A stretch of 64,000 bases of DNA from Corynebacterium gottingense (GTDB taxonomy: Bacteria; Actinomycetota; Actinomycetes; Mycobacteriales; Mycobacteriaceae). The notes under the pieces were generated by a model. It did no database searches, had not been told where the DNA came from, and worked only from the letters and a program-made list of their open reading frames with translations. Each line of letters begins with the position of its first letter. Position 1 is the first letter of the stretch. The stretch spans positions 104,414 to 168,413 of the forward strand of contig NZ_RDRE01000005.1 of the NCBI RefSeq assembly GCF_003693265.1, read 5' to 3'. Below, piece after piece: positions 1-9,873 of this stretch. The position numbers and the translations under genes are program-made.

Positions 1-701
<701 letters not shown>

Positions 702-738
702 TTACTTGTCGTCGCAGTTAGTTGTCGCCAGGCGGGGC

Positions 739-1338
739 CTACTGGCCCTCGGAGTACACGCGCGGGTGCAGCGTGCCCACGTACGGGAGGTCGCGGTAGC
801 GCTCCGCGTAGTCGAGCCCGTAGCCGATGACGAACTCGTTGGGGATGTCAAAGCCGACGTCGAGCAGGTCGATCTTGGCGGTCTGCACCTCGGGCTTGCG
901 CAGCAGCGTGATGACCTCGAGGCTCTTCGGGCCGCGGCCGCTCAGGTTCTTCAGCAGCCAGGACAGGGTCAGGCCGGAATCGATGATGTCCTCCACCACG
1001 AGCACGTCGCGGTCGGCGATCTCCTTGTCCAGGTCCTTGAGAATGCGCACCACGCCAGAGCTGGTGGTGGAGTTGCCGTAGGAGGAGACGGCCATGAACT
1101 CCATCTCGGCCGGGATGGAAAGCTTGCGGGCAAAGTCGGTGAGGAAGAAGACCGCGCCCTTGAGCACGCACACCAGGATGAGGTCCTGCTCGGCGTCCTT
1201 GTACTTCTTCGAGACCATGTCCGCCAGCTCCTGGATGCGGGCCTGCAGGTCGTCCTCAGTCAGCAGGATGGCCTCAACGTCGTCGCCGTAGCGGTTCGCG
1301 GGGACGTTGAAATCCTTCTTGGTGTACAGCTCGGTCAT
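739..1338 (-). CDS. hpt: Hypoxanthine phosphoribosyltransferase
   Basis: Purine salvage enzyme converting hypoxanthine or guanine plus PRPP to IMP or GMP in the cytosol. The 199-residue product has the type I PRTase PRPP-binding motif [12 protein letters not shown] at residues 114-125 and the [10 protein letters not shown] loop near 57-66. Length is normal for the family. It follows tilS and a small secreted gene and precedes ftsH, all on the minus strand. The start ATG at 1338 gives [10 protein letters not shown]. Only the extra gene upstream interrupts the usual tilS-hpt adjacency. Confidence 0.96.
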   Translation of the reverse strand: MTELYTKKDFNVPANRYGDDVEAILLTEDDLQARIQELADMVSKKYKDAEQDLILVCVLKGAVFFLTDFARKLSIPAEMEFMAVSSYGNSTTSSGVVRILKDLDKEIADRDVLVVEDIIDSGLTLSWLLKNLSGRGPKSLEVITLLRKPEVQTAKIDLLDVGFDIPNEFVIGYGLDYAERYRDLPYVGTLHPRVYSEGQ

Positions 1339-1419
1339 GGTTGGGCCCTTCCATCTCCTGTTGGCTTACAACTCCTTCATACTGCCACCTCTTCCCCGCC
1401 TGCGACAACAACGGGAGGA

Positions 1420-1668
1420 CTACTTGCAGCGGTCTTCCGGCGGTCGGGTACCCAGCCCGTATTGCAGGAACGGCGCGAGCAGCGCACCGATCAGCGCGGC
1501 GACCGGGTTGGCAAAGAAGAGAGCGGGGTCTGAGGAGAGGGTGGACGAGCCAGTGAACATGCCGCAGGAGGAGCCCGGGATCGCGGGGTGTTCTGCCGCG
1601 GGAGCTGCGGAAGCGGCGAGAGCGATCGCGGTCATTCCGGCGACCAGGGAAGTGCGGAGGGGACGCAT
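1420..1668 (-). CDS. Small secreted protein of unknown function
   Basis: An 82-residue product that I do not recognise. The ATG at 1668 is preceded by AAAAGGCAG as ribosome binding site and opens a typical Sec signal peptide (MRPLRTSLVAGMTAIALAAS, cleavage probably after AAPA). The mature part of about 58 residues has two cysteines, a short hydrophobic stretch (PVAALIGALLAPFLQYGL) and a charged end. A longer in-frame start at 1710 would spoil the signal peptide, so I prefer 1668. It sits between tilS and hpt, normally neighbours, suggesting a lineage-specific insertion. Real coding is likely but function is open. Confidence 0.65.
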   Translation of the reverse strand: MRPLRTSLVAGMTAIALAASAAPAAEHPAIPGSSCGMFTGSSTLSSDPALFFANPVAALIGALLAPFLQYGLGTRPPEDRCK

Positions 1669-1747
1669 GGTGAGCTGCCTTTTAGTCGGGGGAAGCGAAT
1701 TTACGAACACGAGTCGTGTTGAGTATCGCGCAACCCCTCAAGCGGCG

Positions 1748-2659
1748 TTACTCGCGCCGCTCGAGGGTGAGTTCGCCGCCCACCCGGCGCACGCGCACTC
1801 CCCCGGCCATGTCCACGCCGACCTGACCGTTCCAATGCGTGATGAGCCGCTCGATGGCGGCGAGTTGCCCGCGGTTGGGGCGCACGTCTGCGCTGACAAG
1901 CCACGCGTGGATCCGGGAGCGGCGCACGGCGCTGGGCAGGGCGGCGAGTTCGTCGCAGGAGGTGGTCGCGGGGGCGTCGAGAAGCGATTGCGCGGCCGCG
2001 ATCCGGTCGGCGGTCTGCGCCAGCGGCGGCACGGCGTCGCCACCAAGGAGCTCGGTGAGCGCGGGGATGATGCGCGTGCGCAGCGCTACTCGGCGAAACG
2101 CAGGGTCCCCATTCATCGGATCCTCCCACGGGGTCACGCCGAGCTCGGCGCACGCGCCGACCGTATCCGCGCGGCGGATGGGCAGGAAGGGGCGCACGAG
2201 GCGCCCGGCGCGCGGTGCCATGCCGGACGGGTTGCCGCGTAGCGCGCCGAGCAACAGCGTTTCGGCCTGGTCGTCGGCGGTGTGTGCCACCCACACCTCG
2301 CCACCGCGGGCGAAGAGCGCGGCGTAGCGGGCCTCGCGCGCCGCGGCCTCCAGGTTCCCGCCGCGCGGCACCGCCACCTCCACGACCTCGGCCGGGACGC
2401 CGAAGCCTCGCGCCTGCTCGGCGGCACGCTTTGCGACGCCCCCGCTGCCCTCCTGCAGCCCGTGGTCCACCACCACGGCACGCGCCGGGATGCCTTCAGC
2501 GGCCGCGGCGGCGACGAGCGCGAGCGAATCGGGCCCGCCGGACAGGCCGATGACCACGGGCGCTGCGGCAGCGTCTGCGGCAAAGTCTGCGGCGCGGACG
2601 GCGCGCCGACAGGCCAGGAAGTGGGGCGAGGTGCGGGGCCAGAACGGCTGCGCGGCCAT
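1748..2659 (-). CDS. tilS: tRNA(Ile)-lysidine synthase
   Basis: ATP-dependent enzyme that attaches lysine to C34 of tRNA-Ile(CAU), changing its decoding from AUG to AUA; essential in most bacteria. The PP-loop SGGPDS is at residues 40-45 and is followed by the family's VVDHGLQEGSGG and VAHTADDQAETLL motifs. At 303 residues it is short, like other actinobacterial TilS proteins with a reduced C-terminal region. The start ATG lies two bases after the dacB stop, with no strong ribosome binding site, so translation is probably coupled to dacB. Confidence 0.95.
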   Translation of the reverse strand: MAAQPFWPRTSPHFLACRRAVRAADFAADAAAAPVVIGLSGGPDSLALVAAAAAEGIPARAVVVDHGLQEGSGGVAKRAAEQARGFGVPAEVVEVAVPRGGNLEAAAREARYAALFARGGEVWVAHTADDQAETLLLGALRGNPSGMAPRAGRLVRPFLPIRRADTVGACAELGVTPWEDPMNGDPAFRRVALRTRIIPALTELLGGDAVPPLAQTADRIAAAQSLLDAPATTSCDELAALPSAVRRSRIHAWLVSADVRPNRGQLAAIERLITHWNGQVGVDMAGGVRVRRVGGELTLERRE

Positions 2660-2661
2660 GG

Positions 2662-3939
2662 CTAGAAGTTGCGGAGGACGGAGGCGAGCTGGTCCATCCC
2701 CTGGCGCGCTTCCAGGATGGACGAGTCGTTGGAGATGAACGCGAAGGTGTAGACGTTGCCGTTCACGCTGGTGACGGTGCCCGCGAGCGCGGAAGTCTCA
2801 TCGAGCGTGCCGGTCTTCGCGCGCACCCAGCCGCGGCCGGCCAGGTCGCCGTAGCGGGAGGCGAGGGTGCCCTCGCCCGCGGCGACGGGCAAGGTGCCCA
2901 GTAGGTCGCGGATCGGTGCTTCGGTGGCTGAGGAGAGTAGGACGCCATCAAGCAGCGCGGGCGGGATGCGGTTCGCGTCCGAAAGCCCGCAGTTGTCCAG
3001 GAGGGTGGTGCCGCTGACGTCGAAGCCCTGCTCCGCGAGCGTGTCCAGGGCAGCCTGCGGCGCGTCGGTCGTGCCCCGCGCCAGCGCGAGCTCGCGCCCG
3101 ATCGCCTCGGCGTAAACATTGTCGGAGTTGCGCATCATCACCCGCATCCGCTCGAGCAGGGTCGGCGACTCCACCGACGCCACGACCTCCGCGTCCGCGG
3201 GCGCCGGGCCATCGGCGACGGCGACGTTCGCCGCCCCCAGCCGGTTCGCCAGCGCCTGCGCCACGTCCAGGGCCGGGGTGTGGGTGCGCGGGACGTCGCC
3301 CTCCGTCGCCCCGCCGAGCCGGCCGCCGGAGAGCATCGCGGGCTGCATCGGCGCCACGAAGCCGGCGTCCACGTTCTCCGGGTCCCAGCTTTCGGGGTAT
3401 TCCTCCATGCCGTCCCAGGAGGACGTGTCGATGGTGACGGTGTCGACGGCGCCTCCGACGTTGCTGACCTGGGCGGCGAGCGCATCCAGGGCTTCGTCGT
3501 CGAGCCAGACGTCGCCACCGGCCAGGATGGTCACCTCGCCCGGGTTCGCGCCGCGCACCACCGCGGTGGACAGCGTATCCTCCGGGCCCAGCTGGTAGAG
3601 CGCGGCCGCGGCGGTGAGGACCTTGGTCACGGACGCCGGCCGCAGCGGCTCGTCCGCGTGCTGGTCAAAGACGACCTCGCCGGTGGCGGCGTTGGAGATC
3701 CGGGCGTGGAAGGTCCCAAGGTCCGGGTTTGCGGCGGGGGACGAGAGGGCGTCGATAAGCAACTGCTCATCAACCGGCGCACCCTCCGCGGGCGTGAGGA
3801 GACCGGGCGGGGCTTGCAGCGCGTAGGCCGGCGCGTGCTCAAGCGATGCGAGATCGCGCTGTGCCGCGACGCCGAACCCCGCGACGGTGCCGACAGCTCC
3901 GAGCGCGAGCGCGCCCACTACCCAAGTCCATACTTTCAC
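2662..3939 (-). CDS. dacB: D-alanyl-D-alanine carboxypeptidase/endopeptidase (PBP4, peptidase S13)
   Basis: Extracytoplasmic penicillin-binding protein that trims peptidoglycan stem peptides. It has an N-terminal membrane or signal segment ([20 protein letters not shown]), the SxxK motif SVTK at residues 103-106, a SxN motif (NSDN) and KTG followed by [10 protein letters not shown]. About 425 residues is normal for the class. I chose GTG 3939 (MKVWTWVV) because a -10-like TAGGGT at 3948-3953 on the minus strand would start transcription almost on it; GTG 3945 is an alternative. A longer frame exists but overlaps the ppa promoter. One copy of the interspersed motif encodes LLIDA here. Confidence 0.93.
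   Translation of the reverse strand: MKVWTWVVGALALGAVGTVAGFGVAAQRDLASLEHAPAYALQAPPGLLTPAEGAPVDEQLLIDALSSPAANPDLGTFHARISNAATGEVVFDQHADEPLRPASVTKVLTAAAALYQLGPEDTLSTAVVRGANPGEVTILAGGDVWLDDEALDALAAQVSNVGGAVDTVTIDTSSWDGMEEYPESWDPENVDAGFVAPMQPAMLSGGRLGGATEGDVPRTHTPALDVAQALANRLGAANVAVADGPAPADAEVVASVESPTLLERMRVMMRNSDNVYAEAIGRELALARGTTDAPQAALDTLAEQGFDVSGTTLLDNCGLSDANRIPPALLDGVLLSSATEAPIRDLLGTLPVAAGEGTLASRYGDLAGRGWVRAKTGTLDETSALAGTVTSVNGNVYTFAFISNDSSILEARQGMDQLASVLRNF
3749..3763 (-). repeat. Interspersed motif, full 15-base copy
   Basis: TTGCTTATCGACGCC on the minus strand inside dacB, read as the codons Leu-Leu-Ile-Asp-Ala in a linker before the catalytic domain. Confidence 0.85.
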
Positions 3940-3960
3940 GGGCACTAACCCTAGCCCACG

Positions 3961-3998
3961 TATGATGGTGAGCCGAACCATCACTCGAAGCAAAGGAG
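3961..3998 (+). promoter_or_regulatory. ppa promoter and ribosome binding site
   Basis: TATGAT at 3961-3966 is a good -10 element for ppa and AAAGGAG at 3992-3998 a strong ribosome binding site. The region is shared with the divergent dacB start. Confidence 0.65.
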
Positions 3999-4003
3999 CA
4001 ACA

Positions 4004-4480
4004 ATGGCTACCGAGATCATCATCGAAATCCCGAAGGGCTCGCGCAACAAGTACGAGGTCGACCACGAGACCGGCCGCGTCCACCTCGACCGTTACCTGT
4101 TCACCCCGATGGCGTACCCCGCCGATTACGGCTACATCGAGCACACGCTTGCCGACGATGGCGACCCCCTCGACGCACTCGTCATCACCCCGGAGCCCGT
4201 GTTCCCCGGCGTTGTTGTCGCCGCGCGCCCGATCGGCGTGTTCAAGATGACCGACGAGGCCGGCGGCGACGACAAGCTGCTCTGCGTCATCGACGACGTC
4301 CGCTACGAGGGTTACCAGGACATTTCCGACGTCTCCGACTTCCTCAAGAACGAAATCGAGCACTTCTTCGTGCACTACAAGGACCTGGAGCCGAACAAGG
4401 AAGTCACCGGCTCCGGCTGGGGCGACAAGGCTGAGGCGGAGAAGATCCTGCAGGCAGCCGTCGAGGCGTACAAGAAGTAG
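4004..4480 (+). CDS. ppa: Inorganic pyrophosphatase (family I)
   Basis: Cytosolic Mg-dependent enzyme hydrolysing pyrophosphate to two phosphates, pulling biosynthetic reactions forward. The 158-residue product starts [12 protein letters not shown]. It carries the family signature DGDPLD at residues 52-57 and the nearby [11 protein letters not shown] metal and substrate region. The ATG at 4004 follows AAAGGAG by five bases. It is monocistronic, divergent from dacB and followed by a terminator hairpin. Confidence 0.97.
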   Translation: MATEIIIEIPKGSRNKYEVDHETGRVHLDRYLFTPMAYPADYGYIEHTLADDGDPLDALVITPEPVFPGVVVAARPIGVFKMTDEAGGDDKLLCVIDDVRYEGYQDISDVSDFLKNEIEHFFVHYKDLEPNKEVTGSGWGDKAEAEKILQAAVEAYKK

Positions 4481-4494
4481 CGCGTTTTGCTTTG

Positions 4495-4542
4495 CTGGCC
4501 CGGGCTTGCCGTTTCTTGGCGGCCCGGGCCTTTGCTGTTTTT
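4495..4542 (+). terminator. Rho-independent terminator of ppa
   Basis: Perfect stem GGCCCGGGC (4497-4505) with GCCCGGGCC (4522-4530), loop of 16, followed by a T-rich tract ending in TTTTT. Confidence 0.85.
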
Positions 4543-4578
4543 GCGGGGGCGGGTGGCTCCGTTCGCGCGGTGAGGCGA

Positions 4579-4687
4579 CAGGATGGTAACCAGAGGATGG
4601 GAACGTCAGGATGGTGATCAACCGAGTAACAGCCGCGAGTTTGCGAGACGTTACTCGACTAATCACCATCCTCTGGTTACCATCCTG
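4579..4687. repeat. Long inverted repeat with competing internal stems between convergent genes
   Basis: A perfect 22-base arm at 4579-4600 pairs with 4666-4687 across 65 bases. Inside, 4608-4618 can pair with 4662-4672, and 4623-4630 with 4650-4657. The inner 11-base stem uses part of the outer arm, so the two folds exclude each other. AGGATGG occurs three times on the left. A T run follows on the plus strand. It may act as a terminator between convergent ppa and the protease gene. Confidence 0.8.
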
Positions 4688-4701
4688 GTTTTTCGACGCG
4701 C

Positions 4702-6900
4702 TTAGAAATTCGGCGCCGGAACCCCCGGAATCAGGCCGCCGGCCCACGCCCACCCGGCGCCGAGGATGCCGATGAGCCCCAGCACCAGCGGGATCACGAT
4801 CGCGGCAATGGTCCCACCGCTCGACCCCTCACGCTCGCTCGACGCACTGCCGGACGCATCTTGGGCGTCGGCCGGCTCCGTCGGCGTGGTGGTCACCGTC
4901 GGCTGCGTCGTCGCGGTGCTGCCCTCGGTCGGCTCGGGGGTGGCGCTGGTCGGGGTTGCGACGCTGATGGTTTCGCTGGTCGTGCTGGTCGGACTGGTCG
5001 TGCTGGTCGGGCGCTCCGGGAGCGCCGGCCACGGCCAGCGAGTTTCCGTCGGCGCGGACTCCGCCACGTCGACCGGGCCAACGGTAGGCGCCGTTTCCTT
5101 CGCAGTCGCAGGCGCCTGAGTGCTTGTCGACGCCCACACATCCGTCACCTCCGCCGTGGACTCCCGCGGAGTCGACGCCACCGGCTTCGCAACAGTGGTC
5201 GTTGAGACTCGCTCAGTGGTTGCCTTGGGCGTTGCCACTGTCGTCATCGGGGCAGGCGTGGTCGCCTTGCTCGTCGTAGTCTCGGCGGTCGACGTCGTGG
5301 ACTGCGGCTTCGAGGCCACAGGCTTCGCGGTAGTGGTCGTCGGCGCAACCGTCGTGGACGCCTCCGCCGATGTCGTCGGCGTCTCCTGCGTCGTCATTGC
5401 AGGCTTAGTGAACGTCTTCGGCGTATCCGCAGTCGTCTTCGGAGCGGGCTTCGCGGTAGTAGTCGCCTTGCTCGTCGGAGACTCGGCGGCCGACGTCGTC
5501 GACTGCGGCTTCGAGGCCACAGGCTTCGCAGTAGTAGTCGTCGGCGCAACCGCCGTGGACGCCTCCGCCGATGTCATCGACGTCTCCTGCGTCGTCATTG
5601 CAGGCCTAGTGAACGTCTTCGGCGTATCCGCAGTTGTCTTCGGAGCAGGCTTCGCGGTAGTAGTCGCCTTGCTCGTCGGAGACTCGGCGGCCGACGTCGT
5701 CGACTGCGGCTTCGAGGCCACAGGTTTAGCCGTAGTAGTCGTCGGGGCGGCCGGGGTAGATTCCTCCGCAGGCTTCGGCTGCTCAGAAGTAGCTTCAGAC
5801 GTTGGCTCGCTGCTCGCCTTCAGCTCCGCCTCCAGCGCATCGCGATTGTCGGCAGCCTCAAAGAACGCGGCGAGGTACCGGTCGGCGTGCTGCTCCAGCT
5901 CTGCGGCGCGTGCAGCATCGCCTGCGTCCTCCGCTGCCTTGGCGTCTGCAAGTGCCTGCTGGTACTTCTCCGAGTAGTCTTCGACGGCCTGCTCAGCGTC
6001 TGCCATGGTGGCGGGCTTGGGAACGTAGATAGGCGGCAGCTCCGTTGGTGTCCGCTCCGTCGTGGTGGCAACCGGCGACGGCACTGAGGTCTCCGTGGTC
6101 TCCGGCGCGGCAGTTTCCGACGGCTCGGGCGCCACGGTTGGTTCCGGTTCCTCCGTGGTCTCCGGCGCGGAGGTCTCCGGCACGAAGGTCTCCGAGGGTT
6201 CCGGCTCGACGGAAGGCTCGGGCTCCGCCGAAGTCTCCTCCGCCGGCTCCGGCGCCTCGCTCGTCATCGGCTGCCCGCCCAGCTCGCGCAGCTGCGGGTG
6301 CGTCTGCAGCAGGATCTGCACGTCGAGCTTCTGCGGCAGCAGGGCGAGCTCGCCTCTGTTTGTGCCGTTCTTCATCAGCGCCCCGCTGCAGGAGTGCGCG
6401 AGCCCCATGGCGTGGCCCATCTCGTGGGCGATCGTCATCACCATGCTGGCGTGGTGGACGTTTGCCGGGTTGGCGTACAGCGACTCATTCAGCGTGACGC
6501 GGGGGTTGTTCCCAGGCGTGCCTTGCTGGCGGCCCGCGGTAATCCCAGGCAAGGACCCGAGCTCCAGCGTCACGGCTTCGGGGTCCCGGTGGTCCACGTA
6601 CTCCACACGCAGCAGACCGCCGGTGGCTTTGATCCACGCGTCCATGGCCTCCTTCAGGTGCTCGCCGTAGGCGGTGGTGTTGTAGACCTTGAGCGTGTTG
6701 CCGTGGATGTTGCTTTGGTTCGAGCCGAAGAAGTAACGCTCCACGTCCGGGAGCTCCTTCCCCTGGTTCGCCAGCGCAGTATCAGTCTTGCACTGCGCGT
6801 CGAGCGGATCGACCTCTCCGCTGTACGCGTGCGCGGAGGGGGCGTTGACAATCAACAAGGAGGCGCCGAGCGCGGCGGCGAGATACTTTCGGGAAGACAC
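4702..6900 (-). CDS. Secreted metzincin-like zinc metalloprotease with repeat stalk and C-terminal membrane anchor
   Basis: A 732-residue exported protein starting at GTG 6900 (AAAAAGG upstream). The signal peptide ends near APSAHA (residue 25). The catalytic helix is HEMGHAMGLAH (zinc ligands H159, H163, H169, base E160), followed by a possible Met-turn ALMKNG, so a matrixin-like metzincin is likely; its substrate is unknown. After it come a Pro/Glu/Thr-rich linker, an Ala/Glu-rich helical stretch near residues 295-365, and a Thr/Pro-rich stalk with three near-identical units (TTTAKPVASKPQSTTS and following). The C-terminus is a membrane helix followed by GGLIPGVPAPNF, without LPXTG or basic tail. 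Confidence 0.85.
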   Translation of the reverse strand: MSSRKYLAAALGASLLIVNAPSAHAYSGEVDPLDAQCKTDTALANQGKELPDVERYFFGSNQSNIHGNTLKVYNTTAYGEHLKEAMDAWIKATGGLLRVEYVDHRDPEAVTLELGSLPGITAGRQQGTPGNNPRVTLNESLYANPANVHHASMVMTIAHEMGHAMGLAHSCSGALMKNGTNRGELALLPQKLDVQILLQTHPQLRELGGQPMTSEAPEPAEETSAEPEPSVEPEPSETFVPETSAPETTEEPEPTVAPEPSETAAPETTETSVPSPVATTTERTPTELPPIYVPKPATMADAEQAVEDYSEKYQQALADAKAAEDAGDAARAAELEQHADRYLAAFFEAADNRDALEAELKASSEPTSEATSEQPKPAEESTPAAPTTTTAKPVASKPQSTTSAAESPTSKATTTAKPAPKTTADTPKTFTRPAMTTQETSMTSAEASTAVAPTTTTAKPVASKPQSTTSAAESPTSKATTTAKPAPKTTADTPKTFTKPAMTTQETPTTSAEASTTVAPTTTTAKPVASKPQSTTSTAETTTSKATTPAPMTTVATPKATTERVSTTTVAKPVASTPRESTAEVTDVWASTSTQAPATAKETAPTVGPVDVAESAPTETRWPWPALPERPTSTTSPTSTTSETISVATPTSATPEPTEGSTATTQPTVTTTPTEPADAQDASGSASSEREGSSGGTIAAIVIPLVLGLIGILGAGWAWAGGLIPGVPAPNF
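5240..5770 (-). repeat. Thr/Pro-rich tandem repeats within the metalloprotease gene
   Basis: About 65-residue units beginning VAPTTTTAKPVASKPQ recur two to three times with very similar DNA, for example the shared segments around 5430-5530 and 5620-5720. They encode an extended stalk probably spanning the cell wall. Confidence 0.8.
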
Positions 6901-6966
6901 GTGGGGACGACCTTTTTAAGAGATGACTAACGGCGTTCTTAGAAAGAGTACAGTTTCGCCCACCAA

Positions 6967-9729
6967 TTAGCCAGTTCGCCGTCCGCGCCGCCACAGCCCG
7001 CAGAAACCAGCGCTGAGCATTATCGACGCCACGCCCACCCACACCATGAGCCCCGCACCACCAGTCTTTGGCAGGTTCCCTTGGCGCACGTTGGCGAGGG
7101 AGACACTCACGGTATTGGCGGCGCCGATGAGCTGCACGTTCTCCCCTGACGCGCCCGTCCACAGCCCCACCATCGGCGATTCCTGAGAAAACGCGCCGTC
7201 GGGGCCGCGGAACTCAATCACGTCCGTCTCCCCCTCGCGCACGACGCGCAGCACAATCGGCTCGGCGAGCAGTGAGTACCCGGCGGGCGCCTTCGTCTCC
7301 ACAAGCTGGTACTCCCGGCCGCGCTCGAGGGCGGCTCCGGTGGTGAGGAAGCCGTCGGGGGTTGGGGTGAGGGGAATGGGGGACGACGGGGCGTCGATAA
7401 GCGGACGAAGCTCAAGGCCGGCCTCCAGGGCCACGGTGCGATCCTGGTGATCCACCTTGCGCACGCGCAGCTGCATGGGGCACGGCGCGGTGGCGACGTT
7501 GTCGGCCGGGGTGAGCTCACCGCCCGTATTGCGCGCGGTGACGGTGTTGGGGGTGCAGGTGGCGGTGGCGCGGGCGAACGCGAGGACGCGCGCCGTCTCG
7601 CCTGGGCGGAGCGCGCCGACGGTGATAGTGAGCGTGCCGTCAGCGGTGCCGCTTTTCGACGTCAACGGGTCACCGGCAGCGCGCTTGCCGTCGATGAGCG
7701 CCGCGGGCAGGGCGCTGGCCGTGGCTGGGTCGAACCCGGGCGGGAGCGTGTCGGTAAGCGTGGCGCCGGGGACGTCGGTGGTGCCGACGTTTTTCAAGTC
7801 GATGGCCCAGAATCTGTAGTCGGCGGGGTCGGCGCCGGTGGCGCGGACGGCGTCGCGAGCGGCGCGCAGCTGCCTCGCGACGGCAGGGTCACCGGACAGG
7901 GCGTTTCGCTTGGTCACGGTGAGGTCGCTGGGCGTGCCGGGAGTGAGCATGTAGTCCAGCTGGATCGGGCCGGCCGGCCCGCGCAGGTACTGGTCCGCCA
8001 CAGGCAAGCTGGGGTCCTTGCGGAAGTCCATGGCCACCGCAACCGTTGAGCCTTTCGGCACGTAAAGTCGCTGCGGCAGCGTGAACTTCACGCCGCCCGC
8101 ACCGTCAGTCTGGCCTTGCGCCGGGATGGGTGCGATCCCGCACGATCGGTCCTCTCCGGCCTTGCACGTGTAGAGGACCTTGCCGTCCGGGCCAGTGATG
8201 GTAAGCGTCTCGCCGCCGTCCAGCGAGTAGCCGTTTTGCGCCTTTACCGCCGCGGCGACCTCGCCTTCCAGCACGCCGTCTTCCTGCGTGGTGCGGGTGA
8301 CGCGGGCGCGCGCAATGCCGTCCGCGCCGGACGGGGTGACGGTGGTGCGCCGCTTCTCGGGGTCTCCGGCATCGCCCCACGCGTAATCGCCCGCGCTCTC
8401 CTGCGTGACCGGGTGCGAGGCGTAGACCTCAAGCGCGTAGTTGCTCGCCGGCGGGATGCCGGTCATCTTTTCAAAGGACACGGCAAGCTGGTTGCCGCTC
8501 CAGATGTCCACCTTCTTGTACAGGGTGTCGGTCTCGGGGTCGAACAGCTGGATGTCGTACCCACGCGTCACGCCGCCCTCCACGATCGGCGTCACCTTCG
8601 CCGATTCCAGCGAGTACCAGCTGCCCGTATTCTTCAGCAGCGCGATCTTGCCCACCGGGAACGTCACGCTCGGCGAGGTGGTCATCACCCGAATCCTCGT
8701 CACCGCAAGCGTGGGGCTACTGCCCGCGGGGATCACAGTGTCCGGCCGCGACCCGCTCGCGGTGGTGCGCATGAAGCGCTTCACCCCGCCGAAGCCCATC
8801 GGCTCCTTGTCGCCGTCGTCCCTCGCGGGAAGCCCGGCCGTGCCAGTCGTGGTCGCGGTGGTCGCCAGCTTCTGCTCCACCGACCACGCCTGGCCCGCTG
8901 GCAGCCCCATCGTGCTGGTAGCTGCGTACGGCGTCGCCGCCCTCGCGCCGGGCGCGACCGTCTCTTCGCCTTCCGCAAACCCCATGAACTCGCGCTTCGC
9001 AGGGATCTCGTCGCTTTCCGCGACCCGGTACTCCCCCGCTTCGCCGGCGCGCACGCGCATGGTCACGTCCACCGGCGGAATCGTGTGCAGTGCGTTGAGG
9101 TCAAATCCAAGGAAGGCGCCGTACGCTGTGTTCGCCCACCCGAAGTCGCGGGCGTCGAGATCGCGCCCGTCCGCGGTCACGGAAAGCACCTCTGCTACTT
9201 CGCCGTCGCGCGTGAGCGCGAACACGTTTTCCGTCGACGCCGCGCCGCCCCACTGCCACAGTTCACCCCAAGGGTCGTGCACGCGTACGGTGTCAACGTT
9301 GCCGTCGCGCTCGACCGTGATGGGCGCATTGCTTATCGACGCCCCGTTGTCCCCCACCGTCCCTAGGCCCCCAATCCCCGGCGCCGCCGGTGCCGGGGCG
9401 CTATCTTGACTGGTCGGTGCTGAGGATCCCTCGGTGGCGACAGGGTTTGCGGGCTTCGGCGCATCCGCGCCTTTGCCCGACTGGGTGGAAGTTACGGAAG
9501 CATCTATCGGGGTGGTGCCGGTGGCATTCCACGCACCATCACCCGTGTCTTCCGTCGAGTCAGCGGTCTGCGCCGTGACGTTCGCGCTTTCCTGGGCGGT
9601 CGCATAGGGGTCCGCGACCGTGGCTGGGGTCGCCCCAAGCAGCAGCACACCAGTTGCGACCACCACAGATGGGGCCCGCAAGAGACGACGACGCGCCCAG
9701 GTTCCTACGTGCTGGTTGCGGATGCGCAT
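6967..9729 (-). CDS. Large LPXTG surface protein, pilus tip or adhesin subunit paralogous to its upstream neighbour
   Basis: A 920-residue exported protein with signal peptide (VVVATGVLLLGATPATVA) and cell-wall sorting signal LPKTG at residues 886-890, then a hydrophobic helix and RRGRRTG. Just before it lies a SpaA/prealbumin-like domain with E-box-like LVETKAPAGYSLL. The N-terminal part (VERDGNVDTVRVHDPWGELW and beyond) is clearly homologous to the protein encoded at 9874-14115, so this is a tandem duplicate, though much shorter. Start ATG 9729 has AAAGGGGTG upstream. It is the last gene of the pilus cluster. A role as alternative tip adhesin is inferred from position and from SpaC-type tip pilins. 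Confidence 0.85.
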   Translation of the reverse strand: MRIRNQHVGTWARRRLLRAPSVVVATGVLLLGATPATVADPYATAQESANVTAQTADSTEDTGDGAWNATGTTPIDASVTSTQSGKGADAPKPANPVATEGSSAPTSQDSAPAPAAPGIGGLGTVGDNGASISNAPITVERDGNVDTVRVHDPWGELWQWGGAASTENVFALTRDGEVAEVLSVTADGRDLDARDFGWANTAYGAFLGFDLNALHTIPPVDVTMRVRAGEAGEYRVAESDEIPAKREFMGFAEGEETVAPGARAATPYAATSTMGLPAGQAWSVEQKLATTATTTGTAGLPARDDGDKEPMGFGGVKRFMRTTASGSRPDTVIPAGSSPTLAVTRIRVMTTSPSVTFPVGKIALLKNTGSWYSLESAKVTPIVEGGVTRGYDIQLFDPETDTLYKKVDIWSGNQLAVSFEKMTGIPPASNYALEVYASHPVTQESAGDYAWGDAGDPEKRRTTVTPSGADGIARARVTRTTQEDGVLEGEVAAAVKAQNGYSLDGGETLTITGPDGKVLYTCKAGEDRSCGIAPIPAQGQTDGAGGVKFTLPQRLYVPKGSTVAVAMDFRKDPSLPVADQYLRGPAGPIQLDYMLTPGTPSDLTVTKRNALSGDPAVARQLRAARDAVRATGADPADYRFWAIDLKNVGTTDVPGATLTDTLPPGFDPATASALPAALIDGKRAAGDPLTSKSGTADGTLTITVGALRPGETARVLAFARATATCTPNTVTARNTGGELTPADNVATAPCPMQLRVRKVDHQDRTVALEAGLELRPLIDAPSSPIPLTPTPDGFLTTGAALERGREYQLVETKAPAGYSLLAEPIVLRVVREGETDVIEFRGPDGAFSQESPMVGLWTGASGENVQLIGAANTVSVSLANVRQGNLPKTGGAGLMVWVGVASIMLSAGFCGLWRRGRRTG
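7390..7402 (-). repeat. Interspersed motif, 13-base copy
   Basis: GCTTATCGACGCC on the minus strand, in frame as Leu-Ile-Asp-Ala (RPLIDAP) in the second large pilin gene. Confidence 0.85.
9329..9343 (+). repeat. Interspersed motif, full 15-base copy
   Basis: TTGCTTATCGACGCC on the plus strand, antisense to the pilin gene, so the codons read Ala-Ser-Ile-Ser-Asn rather than LLIDA. Confidence 0.85.
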
Positions 9730-9772
9730 CGTTCACCCCTTTTTTGTGTGGTGCGTGCTTGAACGCGCAAAA

Positions 9773-9825
9773 TCTCCGTGGCGAACCCCAGCGTAAAACC
9801 AGGTTTTATTCGTTCACCACGGAGA
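9773..9825. repeat. Inverted repeat between the two large pilin genes
   Basis: TCTCCGTGGCGAAC (9773-9786) pairs with GTTCACCACGGAGA (9812-9825) with one mismatch, around an inner palindrome AAAACCAGGTTTT (9795-9807). It could be an intercistronic attenuator or RNA-processing hairpin that lowers expression of the last gene. Confidence 0.6.
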
Positions 9826-9873
9826 AGTCTAGCCCTCAACCATTCAGGTGTATAGGCCCATATTGCTCGGAGC

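Noticed and set aside
1839..2327. Long plus-strand open frames over tilS and dacB
   Set aside because: They lie opposite conserved genes and have Arg/Ala/Pro-rich translations typical of antisense reading of GC-rich coding DNA.
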